NCBI RefSeq assembly: GCF_002116635.1
Contig: NZ_LQPW01000013.1
Location: 1-64,000 of the forward strand
Source of the DNA: Mycobacterium szulgai
GTDB lineage: Bacteria; Actinomycetota; Actinomycetes; Mycobacteriales; Mycobacteriaceae
DNA length: 64,000 bases
Direction of reading: 5' to 3'
Positions within the stretch are counted from its first letter, which is position 1, and each line of letters starts with the position of its first letter. The position numbers were made by a program, and so were the translations under genes. The notes beneath the pieces are model-generated. The model worked only from the letters and a program-made list of their open reading frames with translations, ran no database searches and was not told the DNA's origin. Shown one piece after another: positions 1 to 8,397 of this stretch.

Positions 1-657
1 GCACGCATCTTTAACGCCGCGTCTACAGCCACCGCGATCTCGGGCAGCGCCGGCGCCGCCGGTGCCACCATTGCCAGCAGCTGAGGAGCTGCTCCCCGGG
101 GTGCCGGCCCCGCCCGCTGTGCCGGTACCCCCGGCGCCTCCCGCACCGCCATTGCCCCACAGCCCGGCGTCACCGCCGCGGCCGCCGGCCATCCCGGCGG
201 CGCCGGACCCGCCCGCGCCGCCGTTGCCCCACAGGATTCCGCCGGGTCCGCCAGGTGCCCCCGTCCCGGGTGCACCGTTCGTGCCGTCACCAATGAGCGG
301 ACGCCCCAACAACAGATTCGTGGGCGCGTTGATCACAGCCAGCACGTCATCGACGAGGGTCTGCAATGGGTTGACGCTGGCCGCCTCCGCGGCTGCGTAC
401 GCGCTTCCTGCCCCGTTCAAGGCCTGGGCGAACTGAGCGTGAAATGCCGCCGCCTGAGTGCTCAGGGCTTGGTACTGCTGGGCATGCCCGGAAAACAGTG
501 CCGCGATCGCCGCCGACACCTCATCCTCGGCAGCAGCCAGCATCGCGGTGGTCGATCTGGCCGCGGCCGCATTGGCCGTGCTTAAGGACGACCCGATGCC
601 GGCGACGTTCGCCGCCCCCGTCGTCAACATGTCCGTTGCCGCGATCACATACGACAT
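1..657 (-). CDS. PE_PGRS family protein (partial, runs off the window)
   Basis: The reverse strand encodes a classical PE domain of about 95 residues beginning [21 protein letters not shown] linker with the [14 protein letters not shown] motif typical of PE_PGRS proteins follows, then Gly-rich GGAGG-type repeats. PE proteins are exported by ESX systems, mainly ESX-5, and sit at the mycobacterial cell surface. The start is the ATG at 657. The last 15 or so codons before the window edge leave the Gly/Ala repeat and become Arg/Cys/Asp-rich. This could be a frameshift, an assembly error in the repeat, or a true C-terminus; it cannot be settled here. Confidence 0.9.
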   Translation of the reverse strand, partial: MSYVIAATDMLTTGAANVAGIGSSLSTANAAAARSTTAMLAAAEDEVSAAIAALFSGHAQQYQALSTQAAAFHAQFAQALNGAGSAYAAAEAASVNPLQTLVDDVLAVINAPTNLLLGRPLIGDGTNGAPGTGAPGGPGGILWGNGGAGGSGAAGMAGGRGGDAGLWGNGGAGGAGGTGTAGGAGTPGSSSSAAGNGGTGGAGAARDRGGCRRGVKDAC

Positions 658-861
658 GGTGGTCCTCCCAGCAGGCCGCCCGATGGCCCGTCGCTGAATA
701 TGAAGAAGGCAATAAGTATCACAATTCCGGCGCCAGTATTTCGGCTTTTGGTTAAAATTGCGCCGTGCACAATAAATGGCAATTAGCAAATTAGTTGAGC
801 GCAATAAATAAATCTTTATCCGTCGCGCTCGGACCACGAAGCGTTGCGAGACAATGGGGCG
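658..861. promoter_or_regulatory. AT-rich divergent intergenic region
   Basis: This 204-base gap separates the PE_PGRS gene (leftward) from the macro-domain gene (rightward). It is clearly more AT-rich than its surroundings, especially about 700-830, with several AAT/TTA runs. That composition fits promoters for both genes. I could not pick a convincing -10/-35 pair. Confidence 0.4.
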
Positions 862-1356
862 ATGACTGAGTTTGTGGTACTGCAGGCCGACGTGACCAAG
901 CTCGAGGTGGACGCGATCAGCAACGCAGCCAATACCCAACTTCGCCATGGTGGCGGCGTCGCGGCGGCCATCTCCCGCGCCGGCGGCCCGCAAGTGCAGC
1001 GCGAATCGCAGGACAAGGCGCCCATCGGGCTCGGTGAGGCGGTGGAAACGACAGCCGGCGAAATGCCGGCGCGTTATGTAATCCACGCGGCGACAATGGA
1101 GCTGGGCGGCCCGCCTTCAGCGGAAATCATCACGCGGGCCACGAATTCCACATTGCGGAAAGCCGATGAACTCGGTTGCCGGTCGCTGGCTTTGGTGGCA
1201 TTCGGCACCGGCGTCGGAGGGTTTCCGCTCGAGGACGCGGCGCGGCTCATGGCCGACGCGGTTCGGCAATACCCGTCGGCCTGTCTTGAACGCGTGGTGT
1301 TCGCCGTCCACGGCGACGATGCCGAGCGGGCGTTCACTGCCGCGCTGCAGGCCTAA
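862..1356 (+). CDS. macro-domain protein (ADP-ribose-binding, probable deacetylase or hydrolase)
   Basis: A 164-residue protein that is essentially one macro domain. Visible hallmarks are [19 protein letters not shown] near the N-terminus (the Asn-rich ADP-ribose-binding loop) and [17 protein letters not shown] (the phosphate loop). Macro domains bind or hydrolyse ADP-ribose derivatives such as O-acetyl-ADP-ribose. The ATG at 862 is chosen over an upstream TTG because the domain starts right there ([13 protein letters not shown]). It occupies the position of lppD (Rv1899c) in M. tuberculosis but has no lipoprotein signal, so it should be cytoplasmic. It ends convergently with the next gene, overlapping by 4 bases. 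Confidence 0.85.
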   Translation: MTEFVVLQADVTKLEVDAISNAANTQLRHGGGVAAAISRAGGPQVQRESQDKAPIGLGEAVETTAGEMPARYVIHAATMELGGPPSAEIITRATNSTLRKADELGCRSLALVAFGTGVGGFPLEDAARLMADAVRQYPSACLERVVFAVHGDDAERAFTAALQA

Positions 1357-1658
1357 CCCGGCGACAAATAGCGTTCGACCGAAGCGACTTTCTGCGTCAT
1401 CGCGTCGGTGGCACCACTTCGCCAGTCTGCCTTGATCACGGTGCTGACGCGGGGTGCGCGGGCGGCCACGGCTGCCACGGCGCGCTGCACGACGGCCATG
1501 ACTTCTTCCCAGGTCTCGCCTTCGATCACGGTGAACATGGAATCGGTTTTATTGGGCAGACCGGAATCGCGGACCACCCGTACCGCTTCGGCAACGATCT
1601 CGCCGACACCCTCGCCCACACCCAGCGGGGTAACCGAAAACGCGACCAGCACAGACAT
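1353..1658 (-). CDS. MTH1187/YkoF-type thiamine-binding-like protein
   Basis: A 101-residue protein beginning [20 protein letters not shown], with a central [19 protein letters not shown] segment. This matches the MTH1187 family of small alpha/beta proteins, some of which bind thiamine or related ligands. It corresponds in position and type to Rv1898. Longer upstream extensions are possible, but the internal ATG at 1658 starts the conserved domain. It is divergent from dtd, with 32 bases between the two starts. Confidence 0.8.
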   Translation of the reverse strand: MSVLVAFSVTPLGVGEGVGEIVAEAVRVVRDSGLPNKTDSMFTVIEGETWEEVMAVVQRAVAAVAARAPRVSTVIKADWRSGATDAMTQKVASVERYLSPG

Positions 1659-1690
1659 TCGTCTACTGTCGCATGGCAGCATCGAGGCCC

Positions 1691-2122
1691 ATGCGGGTTC
1701 TGGTGCAACGGGTCTCATCTGCAGCGGTATCGGTTGACGGTCGAGTGGTGGGCGCCATCCGGCCCGACGGACAGGGCCTGCTCGCATTCGTGGGCGTCAC
1801 CCACAGCGATGGTCCGGACCAGGCGCAGCGACTAGCCGAAAAGCTCTGGAATCTGCGTATTCTCGCGCAGGAGAAGTCGGCGTCCGACGTCAATGCGCCG
1901 ATATTGGTCGTCAGCCAGTTCACGCTGTACGCCGACACGGCCAAAGGCCGGCGACCGTCATGGAATGCCGCGGCCCCGGGTGCGGTCGCTGAGCCGTTGG
2001 TGGCGACGTTCGCGGATGCGCTGCGGCGTCTGGGCGCACACGTGGAGGCCGGCGTGTTCGGCGCGCATATGGAGGTCGAACTGGTCAACGACGGACCGGT
2101 GACGGTCATGCTGGAGCTCTGA
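1691..2122 (+). CDS. dtd: D-aminoacyl-tRNA deacylase
   Basis: This 143-residue protein removes D-amino acids wrongly attached to tRNAs, such as D-Tyr, as cytoplasmic translation quality control. The N-terminus [17 protein letters not shown], the [17 protein letters not shown] motif and the C-terminal NDGPVTV (the Gly-cisPro element entering the active site) are diagnostic. Length is normal for the family (about 145). The ATG at 1691 is fixed by the conserved N-terminus. It corresponds to Rv1897c. The methyltransferase gene follows after 18 bases on the same strand. Confidence 0.95.
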   Translation: MRVLVQRVSSAAVSVDGRVVGAIRPDGQGLLAFVGVTHSDGPDQAQRLAEKLWNLRILAQEKSASDVNAPILVVSQFTLYADTAKGRRPSWNAAAPGAVAEPLVATFADALRRLGAHVEAGVFGAHMEVELVNDGPVTVMLEL

Positions 2123-2140
2123 GCGGCGGGTACGTTGACC

Positions 2141-3055
2141 ATGATGACGACACCTGAATTCGGCTCGCTGCGCTCCGATGACGATCAGTGGGACATCGTC
2201 AGCAGCGTGGGCTACACGGCGCTGCTGGTGGCCGGCTGGCGCGCGTTGCACGCGCTGAGCCCGCGACCACTGGTTCGCGACGAATACGCGCAGCATTTCA
2301 TCAACGCTTCGGCCGATCCCTATCTCACCGGTCAGCTGGCCAATCCGGGCACCTCGGCGGACGAGACCACGTTCCCGCGGCTCTACGGCGTGCAAACCCG
2401 CTTTTTCGATGACTTTTTCACCGTGGCAGGTGACGCCGGGGTGCGGCAGGCGGTGATCGTCGCGGCGGGTCTGGATTCCCGGGCGTACCGTCTGGAATGG
2501 TGCTCGGGGACAACGGTTTTCGAAGTCGACCTACCGAAGGTTCTTGAGTTCAAAGGCCGTGTGCTGCGCGAGCAAGGCGCCGAGCCGAAAGCCACCCGAA
2601 TTGAGGTGGCAGCCGACCTGCGCACCGACTGGCAGGCGCCGTTGAAACAGTCCGGTTTTGATCCGCAGCAACCCAGCGCCTGGTCGGTGGAGGGCATATT
2701 GCCCTACCTCACCGACGACGCCCAGCACGCGCTGTTCACCCGCATCGACGAGCTATCTGCGCCCGGGAGCCGGCTTGCCATCGGAGCGCTGGGCTCGCGT
2801 CTGGACCACGAGCAGCTGACCGCGCTGGAAGCCAGCCACCCCGGCGTCGACATGTCGGGCAGCGTGAACTTTTCGGCTCTTACCTATGACAACAAAGCCG
2901 ACCCTGCCGCTTGGCTGGGCGCGCACGGCTGGGCGGTCGAGCCGGTGCAGAACACGCTTGCGCTGCAAGCCGGCTATGGAATGACTCCGCCGGACATAGA
3001 CGTGAAGCTCGACGGTTTCATGCGCTCGCAGTACATAACGGCAACCAAGCACTAG
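2141..3055 (+). CDS. SAM-dependent methyltransferase (TIGR00027/UPF0677 family)
   Basis: A 304-residue protein of the large mycobacterial family of putative O-methyltransferases. Motifs seen are [17 protein letters not shown] (family version of the SAM-binding motif I), [13 protein letters not shown] and EGILPYLT. Members resemble leucine carboxyl methyltransferases; substrates are mostly unknown. It corresponds to Rv1896c. An ATG at 2141 and an in-frame TTG at 2135 are both possible. The stop overlaps the convergent alcohol dehydrogenase stop. Confidence 0.88.
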   Translation: MMTTPEFGSLRSDDDQWDIVSSVGYTALLVAGWRALHALSPRPLVRDEYAQHFINASADPYLTGQLANPGTSADETTFPRLYGVQTRFFDDFFTVAGDAGVRQAVIVAAGLDSRAYRLEWCSGTTVFEVDLPKVLEFKGRVLREQGAEPKATRIEVAADLRTDWQAPLKQSGFDPQQPSAWSVEGILPYLTDDAQHALFTRIDELSAPGSRLAIGALGSRLDHEQLTALEASHPGVDMSGSVNFSALTYDNKADPAAWLGAHGWAVEPVQNTLALQAGYGMTPPDIDVKLDGFMRSQYITATKH

Positions 3056-4077
3056 GGCTTCAGCAGGATCTTCACATCCTCGCCGGTCCGCGACCCCGCC
3101 GTCGCGTAACCCTTGGCCGCTTCGTCCAACGGCAGTGTCGTGGTGAAGATACCGTCGACGTCGAGCCGTCCCGCCTGCAGCAGCGGGATCAATTCCGGCC
3201 AGGTGCGCTGCACCGGCGCGGTGGTCAGACGCAGGGTGATGCTGCGAATCAGGCAGGACAGGGCGGGAAGCGGAAACGGCTGCAGGTCGTGTACCCCGAC
3301 TACCGAGACGGTGCCACCGGGCCGCACCGCGCTAAGCGCGTCGGTCAGTGACGCGTCGGTCGCGACTGCATCGATGACCGAGTGGGCGCCTCGGCCGCCC
3401 GTCGCGGCCAGAATCGCCTCTGTGGCTGGTGGCTCGACGGGGGTGGCTCCCCATTCCGCCGCACGCTGCCGCCGACCCGCGACCCGGTCGACAGCGAAAA
3501 CCGTTGCGGCGCCTCGCGCAAACGCGCTGCGCAGTGCGCACAGCCCGACCGCCCCCAAACCGAATATCGCCACCGTGCCGCCGAACGGAATGTCAGCCCG
3601 CTGGGCTGCGGCCCAGCCGGTGGCCAGGTTATCGGTCAGCAGCAGCGCCTGCTCGCCGGTGATGCCGTCGGGAATCTTGAGCAACTGGAAGTCGGCGGCG
3701 GGTACGGCGAGCAGGTCGGCCTGGGCGCCCCCTAAGATGCCGGAACCGAAGATCTGCAGACCGGAGTAACACATGACCGGATCGCGGGTCGCGCAGCCCG
3801 GGCAGGCGCCGCAGCCGGCCACCGACGACACCATCACCAGGTCCCCGACTTTCACGCTGCGCACCTGCGGTCCGGTCTCGACAACTGTGCCGATCGCTTC
3901 GTGGCCGAGCGCCACCGACTCGGCGAATGGATATTCGCCTTCGTAGAAATGCAGGTCGGATCCGCAGATGCCGGCCCCCGTGACGGCGATGATCGCTCCG
4001 TCGGGCCCGGTGAGCGCCGGATCCGGCCGGGTCACGACATGGATGCTGCCGGGCCCGTCGATGACTACCGTGCGCAT
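3052..4077 (-). CDS. Zn-dependent medium-chain alcohol dehydrogenase
   Basis: A 341-residue NAD(P)-dependent MDR dehydrogenase. Seen are the catalytic-zinc segment [24 protein letters not shown], a structural-zinc Cys cluster ([16 protein letters not shown]) and a nucleotide-binding loop ([10 protein letters not shown]). It corresponds to Rv1895. The start lies 10 bases downstream of the Baeyer-Villiger monooxygenase stop on the same strand, so the two probably share a transcript. A combined alcohol/ketone/ester route is plausible: the dehydrogenase makes or uses the ketone or alcohol handled by the monooxygenase. Confidence 0.9.
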   Translation of the reverse strand: MRTVVIDGPGSIHVVTRPDPALTGPDGAIIAVTGAGICGSDLHFYEGEYPFAESVALGHEAIGTVVETGPQVRSVKVGDLVMVSSVAGCGACPGCATRDPVMCYSGLQIFGSGILGGAQADLLAVPAADFQLLKIPDGITGEQALLLTDNLATGWAAAQRADIPFGGTVAIFGLGAVGLCALRSAFARGAATVFAVDRVAGRRQRAAEWGATPVEPPATEAILAATGGRGAHSVIDAVATDASLTDALSAVRPGGTVSVVGVHDLQPFPLPALSCLIRSITLRLTTAPVQRTWPELIPLLQAGRLDVDGIFTTTLPLDEAAKGYATAGSRTGEDVKILLKP

Positions 4078-4087
4078 GCTGGCGTGC

Positions 4088-6019
4088 TCACTTTCCTTGT
4101 CGCAGAACGAATTGGGACCAATCGGGCTCGCGCACCGCGGCCCAGTATTCGTCGAGGCGCCATGGGCTAACGGTATGGATCTCGCCGTCGGTGTTCTTGA
4201 AATAGGAATGTTTGACGGCTGGGTGGGACCACACCATCTTCTTGATTTCGGCTTGGGTCCGCCGATGCCACTCGGCGGCGGCGCCCGGCTTCGGTTCCAG
4301 CGAATGCAGATTCTGCTCGGCAAGCTGTTTCAGGCACTGGTCGATGTAGCGCATTTGCAGCTCGGACTGAAAAATCAGGCTGCCCCCGTGTGCCAGGTGC
4401 GTCCCGGGCCCGTAGATGAGGAACAGGTTCGGGAACTGTGGAACTGTGACGCCGAGGTAGGCGTAGGGGCGGTTACCCCACATGGTGTGTAGATCAATTC
4501 CGTTGCGGCCGAGTATCTTCAGCGGCCATAAGACATCGGTATGACGAAAGCCGGTAGCGTAGACGATAACGTCGGCGTCGTGCGTCATGCCGTCCTGGGT
4601 GACGATGCCATGGGGCGTGATCCGCTGAATCGGGGTGCGAATCAGCTCGACGTTCTCACGTTGCAGCGTTTGCAGCCAGCTGCCGTTGTCCTGCAGGGTG
4701 CGTTTGCCGGTGGCGGGATAGTCGGGCATCACCTTGGCCAGCAGATTGTCACTCTCGCCCACCTGGCTGGTGATCCACTGGGAGAACATCATTCGGGCTG
4801 CGGCGTTGATATCGCTGACGGCGTAGTCCTGGTCGGCGTAGTTGGGATCGCTGCGCGCCGCGTCGAGTCCCTTGTCGGAGCCCGGCCACAGCACCAGGAA
4901 GCGATACCACCGCGCGTAGAACGGGAGATGGCGCATCGCCCAGCGCATGCCGTCGCCGACTCGGTCGTGATACATCGCGTTGGGAAACATCCACTGTGCG
5001 GTGCGCTGGAACACGCTGAGGTGCTTGACAATTCCTGCGATGGCGGGCGCGATCTGGAAGCCGCTGGCGCCGGCGCCGATCAGCGCGACCCGCTTGCCGG
5101 TCAGGTCGACCGAATGGTCCCAGGCGGCGGAGTGAAACGCCGGTCCGGCGAAGGTGTCGGCGCCCTCGAAATCCGGTATGCAGGGCCGGTTTAACTGCCC
5201 CACCGCGGTGATGACGGCCCGCGCATGCAGCGTGCTGATCCGGCCGTCGGCCCCGCGAACCGACACGTTCCAGATGCCCGGGTGATCGTCCCATTCCGCC
5301 GACAACACCTCGGTGTTCCACCGCACGTGCTGCGCCAGCGCATGTTTGTTCATCACCTTGGTGAAGTAATCCCGCAACTCGGACTGCTCGGCGAAGAAGT
5401 GCGTCCAGTCGTTGTTGGGTTCGAAGCTGTAGCAATAGAAATGGTTCGCCACGTCCACACGGGCACCGGGATAGCTGTTCTCCCACCAGGTTCCGCCGGG
5501 GCCGGGGTTCTTTTCCACGATGGTGAACGGAATGTTGGCTTGGCTGAGCCGGATTCCGGCCAGGATCCCGGACTCACCACATCCGATGACGAGAACCGGC
5601 AGCCGTGCGGCGGGCTCCTTCGGCACGGGGGCAGGGCGGCGCGGATCGGCGCCCTCGAGGTCGATTTCTTCCAGCAGCAGCGGTACATAGTCGTCGGGAA
5701 CATGCTCGCAGGCAGCCCAATCCATCATCTCCCGGACCAGCTCCGGCCGCAGCGGCGCTGGCTCCGGACAGCCGCGATCGCGATAGTCGCTGATCACCGG
5801 TAATGCCGCAGCGCGTGCGCGAGCCTTGTCGTCCTCGGACATGAAACCCTGAATTTCGTTGAGGAAGACGCCCATCTGCTTGAAGTCGCGGATGTAACGA
5901 GGGTCGCCGGTGATGTGCACCAGCGAGAGCAGCAGCGTCGGGATGCTCACGTCCTGCAGCGCGGCCGCAATCTCGGCGGTGGACGTGGTGAAGGGCAGGC
6001 CGGCGTAAAGGCTGCGCAT
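4088..6019 (-). CDS. Baeyer-Villiger flavin monooxygenase (4-hydroxyacetophenone monooxygenase-like)
   Basis: A 643-residue FAD/NADPH enzyme predicted to insert oxygen next to a ketone. Two Rossmann loops are visible (GCGESG at about 146-151, GAGASG at about 315-320). Between them is the type I Baeyer-Villiger fingerprint FxGxxxHxxxW, read as FAGPAFHSAAW at 290-300. The extra N-terminal region of about 140 residues and the total length match the 4-hydroxyacetophenone monooxygenase group (about 640 residues) rather than the 500-residue EthA-like enzymes. It is the first gene of a pair with the downstream alcohol dehydrogenase and is absent from this position in M. tuberculosis. The upstream gap holds repeat elements that may control it. 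Confidence 0.9.
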   Translation of the reverse strand: MRSLYAGLPFTTSTAEIAAALQDVSIPTLLLSLVHITGDPRYIRDFKQMGVFLNEIQGFMSEDDKARARAAALPVISDYRDRGCPEPAPLRPELVREMMDWAACEHVPDDYVPLLLEEIDLEGADPRRPAPVPKEPAARLPVLVIGCGESGILAGIRLSQANIPFTIVEKNPGPGGTWWENSYPGARVDVANHFYCYSFEPNNDWTHFFAEQSELRDYFTKVMNKHALAQHVRWNTEVLSAEWDDHPGIWNVSVRGADGRISTLHARAVITAVGQLNRPCIPDFEGADTFAGPAFHSAAWDHSVDLTGKRVALIGAGASGFQIAPAIAGIVKHLSVFQRTAQWMFPNAMYHDRVGDGMRWAMRHLPFYARWYRFLVLWPGSDKGLDAARSDPNYADQDYAVSDINAAARMMFSQWITSQVGESDNLLAKVMPDYPATGKRTLQDNGSWLQTLQRENVELIRTPIQRITPHGIVTQDGMTHDADVIVYATGFRHTDVLWPLKILGRNGIDLHTMWGNRPYAYLGVTVPQFPNLFLIYGPGTHLAHGGSLIFQSELQMRYIDQCLKQLAEQNLHSLEPKPGAAAEWHRRTQAEIKKMVWSHPAVKHSYFKNTDGEIHTVSPWRLDEYWAAVREPDWSQFVLRQGK

Positions 6020-6048
6020 CGAGCCGATCCTTTCGGGTGAACTACAAT

Positions 6049-6096
6049 TACGCTACCCCCGGTGTCGTAATTGCGAGCAATACGCTACCCGCGGTG
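6049..6096. promoter_or_regulatory. paired 16-bp direct repeats with a central inverted repeat
   Basis: TACGCTACCCCCGGTG (6049-6064) and TACGCTACCCGCGGTG (6081-6096) differ at one base and start 32 bases apart, about three helical turns. Between them ATTGC-GA-GCAAT (6070-6081) is a perfect inverted repeat. The array sits 30-77 bases upstream of the Baeyer-Villiger monooxygenase start and 50-100 bases upstream of the divergent coiled-coil gene. This is a typical place for a regulator site. No regulator gene is adjacent. Confidence 0.55.
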
Positions 6097-6146
6097 CCTT
6101 CGTCGATCAAGAGTCGGCTAACGGGTTGGCGTGGGACCATCTGCTC

Positions 6147-6917
6147 ATGAACGAGGACGACCCCGAGCAGCGCATCGCGGAGTTGGAGCGCCAGTTGGCC
6201 AACCAGCGGCGCATCGCGGAGCTGGAGCGCCAGCTGGCCGAGGCGAGGGCGGCCGCCGGCGCGGACGAACCCGGGTACGGCGGCGACGAGGAGCACGCTC
6301 GGCGGTACGCGCAGTCGTTGCTGGACGGTTTGCGCACCGGCGGTTCGGCGGGGCCGCAGGGTCCGTCGGGGCCGGAAATGGATCAGATCCGGCAGGCATT
6401 GCAGCGCGCCGCAGCCGATGCGGGCATGTCGCAATCGAAGCTCAACGATGCGCTGCAACACGCGAACGTGACGATCAAAACGAGTCACTCGGTCGTCTAC
6501 CCGGCAGACGGACCGGTCGATTTCGGCGGCCAGGCCGACTTCGCTCCGCAAGGCCCGCGAGGTAAGTCCAAGGGGGCCGATCGTATCGGGACGATCATCG
6601 GGGTGGTCGGCGGGCTGCTCGGCGTGTGCGTCGGCGGCGCGGCGGCGTTGACCGCGTTGTTCCCGTCCAGTGCGCTATGGATGAGCCCGATCGTCTGTCG
6701 CCGCCCATACGAGTTGGCGTACAACACCTCTCATTACAGCTACAAGCCTGGCCAGTCGGGAACCAGCGTGAGCTTCCAATGTGTCAGCGGCGCTGACGCC
6801 TACGACGTGAACAGCCTTGCAATCGGCGGAGTGCAATCGCTGCTCATCGCGCTAGTGGTCGGTATTGCTGTGGTCGCCGTCCGTATGATCCGGAGTCGCT
6901 TGCGCAACAACGCTTAA
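6147..6917 (+). CDS. coiled-coil, two-helix membrane protein of unknown function
   Basis: A 256-residue protein I do not recognise as a named family. The N-terminus has two consecutive near-identical coiled-coil units (RIAELERQLANQR, then RIAELERQLAEAR). A Gly/Pro-rich stretch and a soluble segment follow. There are two hydrophobic helices (about IIGVVGGLLGVCVGGAAALT and LLIALVVGIAVVAV) flanking a 60-residue loop with two Cys that is probably outside the membrane. The ATG at 6147 is chosen because the coiled coil starts there; an upstream TTG at 6126 is possible. It sits between the Baeyer-Villiger and SDR genes with no obvious functional tie. Confidence 0.75.
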   Translation: MNEDDPEQRIAELERQLANQRRIAELERQLAEARAAAGADEPGYGGDEEHARRYAQSLLDGLRTGGSAGPQGPSGPEMDQIRQALQRAAADAGMSQSKLNDALQHANVTIKTSHSVVYPADGPVDFGGQADFAPQGPRGKSKGADRIGTIIGVVGGLLGVCVGGAAALTALFPSSALWMSPIVCRRPYELAYNTSHYSYKPGQSGTSVSFQCVSGADAYDVNSLAIGGVQSLLIALVVGIAVVAVRMIRSRLRNNA

Positions 6918-6945
6918 ATCATTTGTAACACAAGCTATTTCAGCG

Positions 6946-7686
6946 CTATAGCGACTTGTGTGAGACGTCGGCGACCAGGCCGCCGTCCATCACGAACTCG
7001 GCCGCGGTCGCATACGAGGACTCGTCGCTGGCGAGAAACAGTACGAACATCGACACTTCCTGGGGCTCCCCCGGCCGTCCCAGCGGGATGTTGAGCAGAT
7101 CCTGCGGGAGCTTCGCGGTCATCGGGGTGCGGATGAAGCCGGGGTGAATGGAATTGACGCGGATGTTGTTGGGCGCCAACTCCAGCGCCGCCGATTTCGT
7201 CAGCCCGCGAACCGCCCACTTGGAGGTCACATACCCGTGCACCCATGCGGCGCCCCGCAACCCCTCGATGGACGAGATGTTGATGATGGAACCGCCGCCG
7301 GCGGCGATCATCGGATCCACGACGGCCTGGATGCCCAATAGCGTGCCAGTGACGTTGACGTCCAGGATCTGCTGCCACTTGGCCAGGTCGAAAGTCTTGA
7401 GCGGACCGTAGTTCACGATCCCGGCGTTGTTGACCAGGACGTTGAGCGTGCCGAATTCCCGCACCGCCGCGGCTGCCGCTGCCGTCCACTGGTCGGGCTG
7501 CGTCACGTCGAGATGCACATAGCGCGCCGCGTCGCCCAACTCGTCGGCCAGCGACTGACCTTCGTGGTCAAGGATGTCGCCGATGACGACCTTGGCGCCT
7601 TCGGCGACCAGCAGCCGCGCGTGGGACTCCCCCATTCCCCGGGCGGCGCCGCTGATCAGTGCAACTTTCGTGTCCACTCGTCCCAT
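6946..7686 (-). CDS. short-chain dehydrogenase/reductase (3-alpha/20-beta hydroxysteroid dehydrogenase-like)
   Basis: A 246-residue classical SDR. Seen are the cofactor loop (SGAARGMGESHA), an Asp after beta-2 that favours NAD(H) (VIGDILDHEG), the NNAG motif, and the catalytic Ser-Tyr-Lys set (INISSIEG, then YVTSK). The closing PGFIRTPM and DGGLVADVS segments resemble mycobacterial FabG3-type 3-alpha/20-beta-hydroxysteroid dehydrogenases. A perfect KstR-type operator lies 26 bases upstream of the start, which supports a role in sterol breakdown, although the exact substrate is inferred. It is divergent from the membrane-protein gene at 7801. Confidence 0.88.
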   Translation of the reverse strand: MGRVDTKVALISGAARGMGESHARLLVAEGAKVVIGDILDHEGQSLADELGDAARYVHLDVTQPDQWTAAAAAAVREFGTLNVLVNNAGIVNYGPLKTFDLAKWQQILDVNVTGTLLGIQAVVDPMIAAGGGSIINISSIEGLRGAAWVHGYVTSKWAVRGLTKSAALELAPNNIRVNSIHPGFIRTPMTAKLPQDLLNIPLGRPGEPQEVSMFVLFLASDESSYATAAEFVMDGGLVADVSHKSL

Positions 7687-7711
7687 GACCGGCCAGGCTA
7701 CCGCAGGGCGC

Positions 7712-7725
7712 TAGAACCTGTTCTA
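7712..7725. promoter_or_regulatory. KstR-type operator
   Basis: TAGAACCTGTTCTA fits the published KstR consensus TnnAACnnGTTnnA at every fixed position and is palindromic apart from the central two bases. It lies 26 bases upstream of the SDR start and 75 bases upstream of the divergent membrane-protein gene. KstR is the TetR-family repressor of the mycobacterial cholesterol catabolism regulon. Confidence 0.8.
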
Positions 7726-7800
7726 ATTAGCCGGTTCGGCCTCGGTACGTATCGGGCGGTTGCGCAGGTAACCTTTGCCCACCGGAGGTGAATACGCATC

Positions 7801-8256
7801 GTGGCTTCGCTCCTCACCGCATGCGGCGGGTTCCTGCTCGCGGTTTTGTGGATGGACCTGATTTTCGACGTGCAGGTACGCAAGCATGGTCCCGAACTGC
7901 CCGAACCCGTGCTGGCCTCCATTGCGGGCTACTACTACCGAGCCACGACCACGTCGCGCCCGATGAGCCGACTGATTGCGGTAGTCATGGTCATCCTGTT
8001 GGGCGCGTTAGGGATTCAGGCAGTAAACGGTTACGACCCGGCCTGGTTGCTGGTCACTTCGTCCGGTCTAGCGGGTCTCCCGGTCCTGCTGGCGCTCACG
8101 CACACCGTCCCCAGCGCGGTCCGGCTGGGAAATCGCACCGGCACCGCGCTCGAGCAAAGCCGCCTGGCGCGGTCTGTTTACCGGGATCACGTTTTCTGTG
8201 CGGGGTGCATGCTGGGATTCCTGGTTCTATGGACCACGCATACCCTGCTGTTTTGA
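7801..8256 (+). CDS. small polytopic membrane protein, function unknown
   Basis: A 151-residue protein with about four hydrophobic segments: near the N-terminus (LLTACGGFLLAVLWMDLIF), two in the middle (LIAVVMVILLGALGIQAV; WLLVTSSGLAGLPVLLALT) and one at the C-terminus (VFCAGCMLGFLVLWTT). The start is the GTG at 7801, with a GGAGGTG ribosome site about a dozen bases upstream. I do not recognise the family. It shares a divergent promoter region, including the KstR-like box, with the SDR and precedes the KstR-boxed nitronate monooxygenase gene. Sterol-linked expression is therefore possible. Confidence 0.7.
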   Translation: MASLLTACGGFLLAVLWMDLIFDVQVRKHGPELPEPVLASIAGYYYRATTTSRPMSRLIAVVMVILLGALGIQAVNGYDPAWLLVTSSGLAGLPVLLALTHTVPSAVRLGNRTGTALEQSRLARSVYRDHVFCAGCMLGFLVLWTTHTLLF

Positions 8257-8337
8257 CCATTGGGCGCAAAACGATGATGGGTAGTAGTCGTCACGCGGCA
8301 CACCTGGCTGGCCACGGCGGCGTCATCCGTACTAAAC

Positions 8338-8351
8338 TAGAACACGTTTCA
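8338..8351. promoter_or_regulatory. KstR-type operator upstream of the nitronate monooxygenase gene
   Basis: TAGAACACGTTTCA matches TnnAACnnGTTnnA at all fixed positions and lies 47 bases upstream of the ATG at 8398. To my knowledge the M. tuberculosis orthologue Rv1894c belongs to the KstR regulon, which agrees with this site. Confidence 0.82.
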
Positions 8352-8397
8352 ATTTGCGTAATTTCGTAGCATCGGTTTGAGCTTCCCAGGAGCAGGT

